Shown here one piece after another: positions 8,067 to 10,113 of a DNA stretch of 10,113 nucleotides. The stretch covers positions 1 through 10,113 of the forward strand of contig CAMPIX010000042.1 of NCBI GenBank assembly GCA_946886565.1, written 5' to 3'. Source of the stretch: an uncultured Altererythrobacter sp. Lineage in GTDB: Bacteria; Pseudomonadota; Alphaproteobacteria; Sphingomonadales; Sphingomonadaceae. A model generated the notes under the pieces. That model worked only from the letters and a program-made list of their open reading frames with translations, searched no databases and had not been told where the DNA came from. Position 1 is the stretch's first letter; each line of letters opens with the position of its first letter. The position numbers were made by a program, and so were the translations under genes.

Positions 8067-8546
8067 ATGACCACGATCGCCGATTTCACCGTCTCCACCA
8101 ATCGCGGCGAGCAGCTCGATCTCGGCGACAAGCTCGGCAAAGTGGTGCTGGTGGTGAACACCGCGAGCCAGTGCGGCTTCACCCCGCAGTACGAGGGGCT
8201 CGAGAAGCTCTACGAACAGTACCGGGATCGCGGGTTCGAGGTGCTCGGCTTCCCGTGCAACCAGTTCGGCGCGCAGGAACCGGGCGACGCGGACGAGATC
8301 GCCGAGTTCTGCAAGGTCAACTTCGGGGTTACCTTCCCGCTGATGGCGAAGATCGACGTCAACGGCGATCAGGCCAGTCCGCTGTTCGACTGGATGAAGA
8401 AGGAAGCGCCGGGCCTGATGGGCTCGAAGGCGATCAAGTGGAACTTTACCAAGTTCCTGATCGACCGCGAGGGCAAGGTCGTCCGCCGCTACGCCCCGAC
8501 CGACAAGCCCGAGCGGATCGCGAAGGATATCGAGGCGCTGCTTTAA
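8067..8546 (+). CDS. Glutathione peroxidase family thiol peroxidase (Cys type)
   Basis: This 159-residue cytoplasmic enzyme reduces hydrogen peroxide and organic hydroperoxides. The peroxidatic residue is cysteine C36 in NTASQCGFTPQY, at the place of selenocysteine in animal enzymes; FPCNQFG (62-68) and W125-N126-F127 supply the rest of the active-site tetrad. A second cysteine, C82 in EIAEFCKVNFGVTFP, lies where the resolving cysteine sits in thioredoxin-dependent members, so electrons probably come from thioredoxin rather than glutathione (inference). C64 is a further family cysteine. Length is normal and there is no export signal. AAGGAG lies eight bases before the ATG. The gene is monocistronic or follows the small protein; no T-rich terminator hairpin is visible before dnaE. 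Confidence 0.94.
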   Translation: MTTIADFTVSTNRGEQLDLGDKLGKVVLVVNTASQCGFTPQYEGLEKLYEQYRDRGFEVLGFPCNQFGAQEPGDADEIAEFCKVNFGVTFPLMAKIDVNGDQASPLFDWMKKEAPGLMGSKAIKWNFTKFLIDREGKVVRRYAPTDKPERIAKDIEALL

Positions 8547-8567
8547 GCAATTCCACGGGCTTGTGGT

Positions 8568-8576
8568 TGTGGACAA
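8568..8576 (-). promoter_or_regulatory. DnaA-box-like 9-mer upstream of dnaE
   Basis: The minus strand reads TTGTCCACA, one base from the TTATCCACA consensus and equal to the box used in some high-GC bacteria. It lies about 50 bases before the dnaE ATG in an 81-base gap. Next to it is a tandem TTGTGG (8561-8572). A single box may be chance; DnaA control is a guess. Confidence 0.25.
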
Positions 8577-8627
8577 ACAGCACTTTCCGATCTGGCGCTC
8601 CCGCCTCTAAATCCTAATGTAGCGCCC

Positions 8628-10113
<1,486 letters not shown>

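Noticed and set aside
8617..8622. ATGTAG start-stop pair just before the dnaE ATG as a regulatory minimal frame.
   Set aside because: No ribosome site precedes it, and a six-base match is expected by chance.

Overview
The window is GC-rich (about two thirds G+C by eye) chromosomal DNA with tightly packed genes and short or overlapping junctions. Several features point to an alphaproteobacterium of the Sphingomonadales, probably near Erythrobacter/Altererythrobacter. These are the protein sequences as I remember the families, the PurF-SDR gene pair, a single Lol permease, and an inverted repeat whose arms translate as VRAELVEA and SFDKLRTNG. This placement is from recognition, not from a database search.

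Layout: (1) 1-2063, plus strand: the 3' part of a cyclopropane-fatty-acid-synthase-like methyltransferase, then a lipoprotein serine hydrolase of the class C beta-lactamase fold, two bases after the methyltransferase stop. (2) 2060-4702, minus strand: a single-domain PilZ protein that converges on the hydrolase and shares a CTAG with its stop codon. Upstream of it lies the coupled pair purF (first step of purine synthesis) and a YciK-like short-chain dehydrogenase, joined by a TGATG. (3) 4703-4857: a divergent regulatory gap. (4) 4858-7683, plus strand: lolC/lolF-like permease, lolD ATPase and a ChaN/TIKI-like exported protein. Their overlaps of 8 and 4 bases indicate one operon for outer-membrane lipoprotein release plus an unexplained third member. 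(5) 7737-8546: a 91-residue protein of unknown function and a cysteine glutathione peroxidase, each with a strong Shine-Dalgarno. (6) 8628 to the window end: the first 495 codons of dnaE, the replicative DNA polymerase III alpha subunit.

The genes are mostly household functions: envelope lipid and lipoprotein handling, purine synthesis, peroxide defence and replication. The most remarkable object is a 94-base imperfect palindrome at 9556-9649 lying in frame inside dnaE. It adds about 30 residues between the PHP region and the polymerase core of an essential enzyme and looks like a protein-coding palindromic repeat. I see no RNA gene, CRISPR array, insertion sequence or phage gene. Gaps between genes are all shorter than 300 bases.
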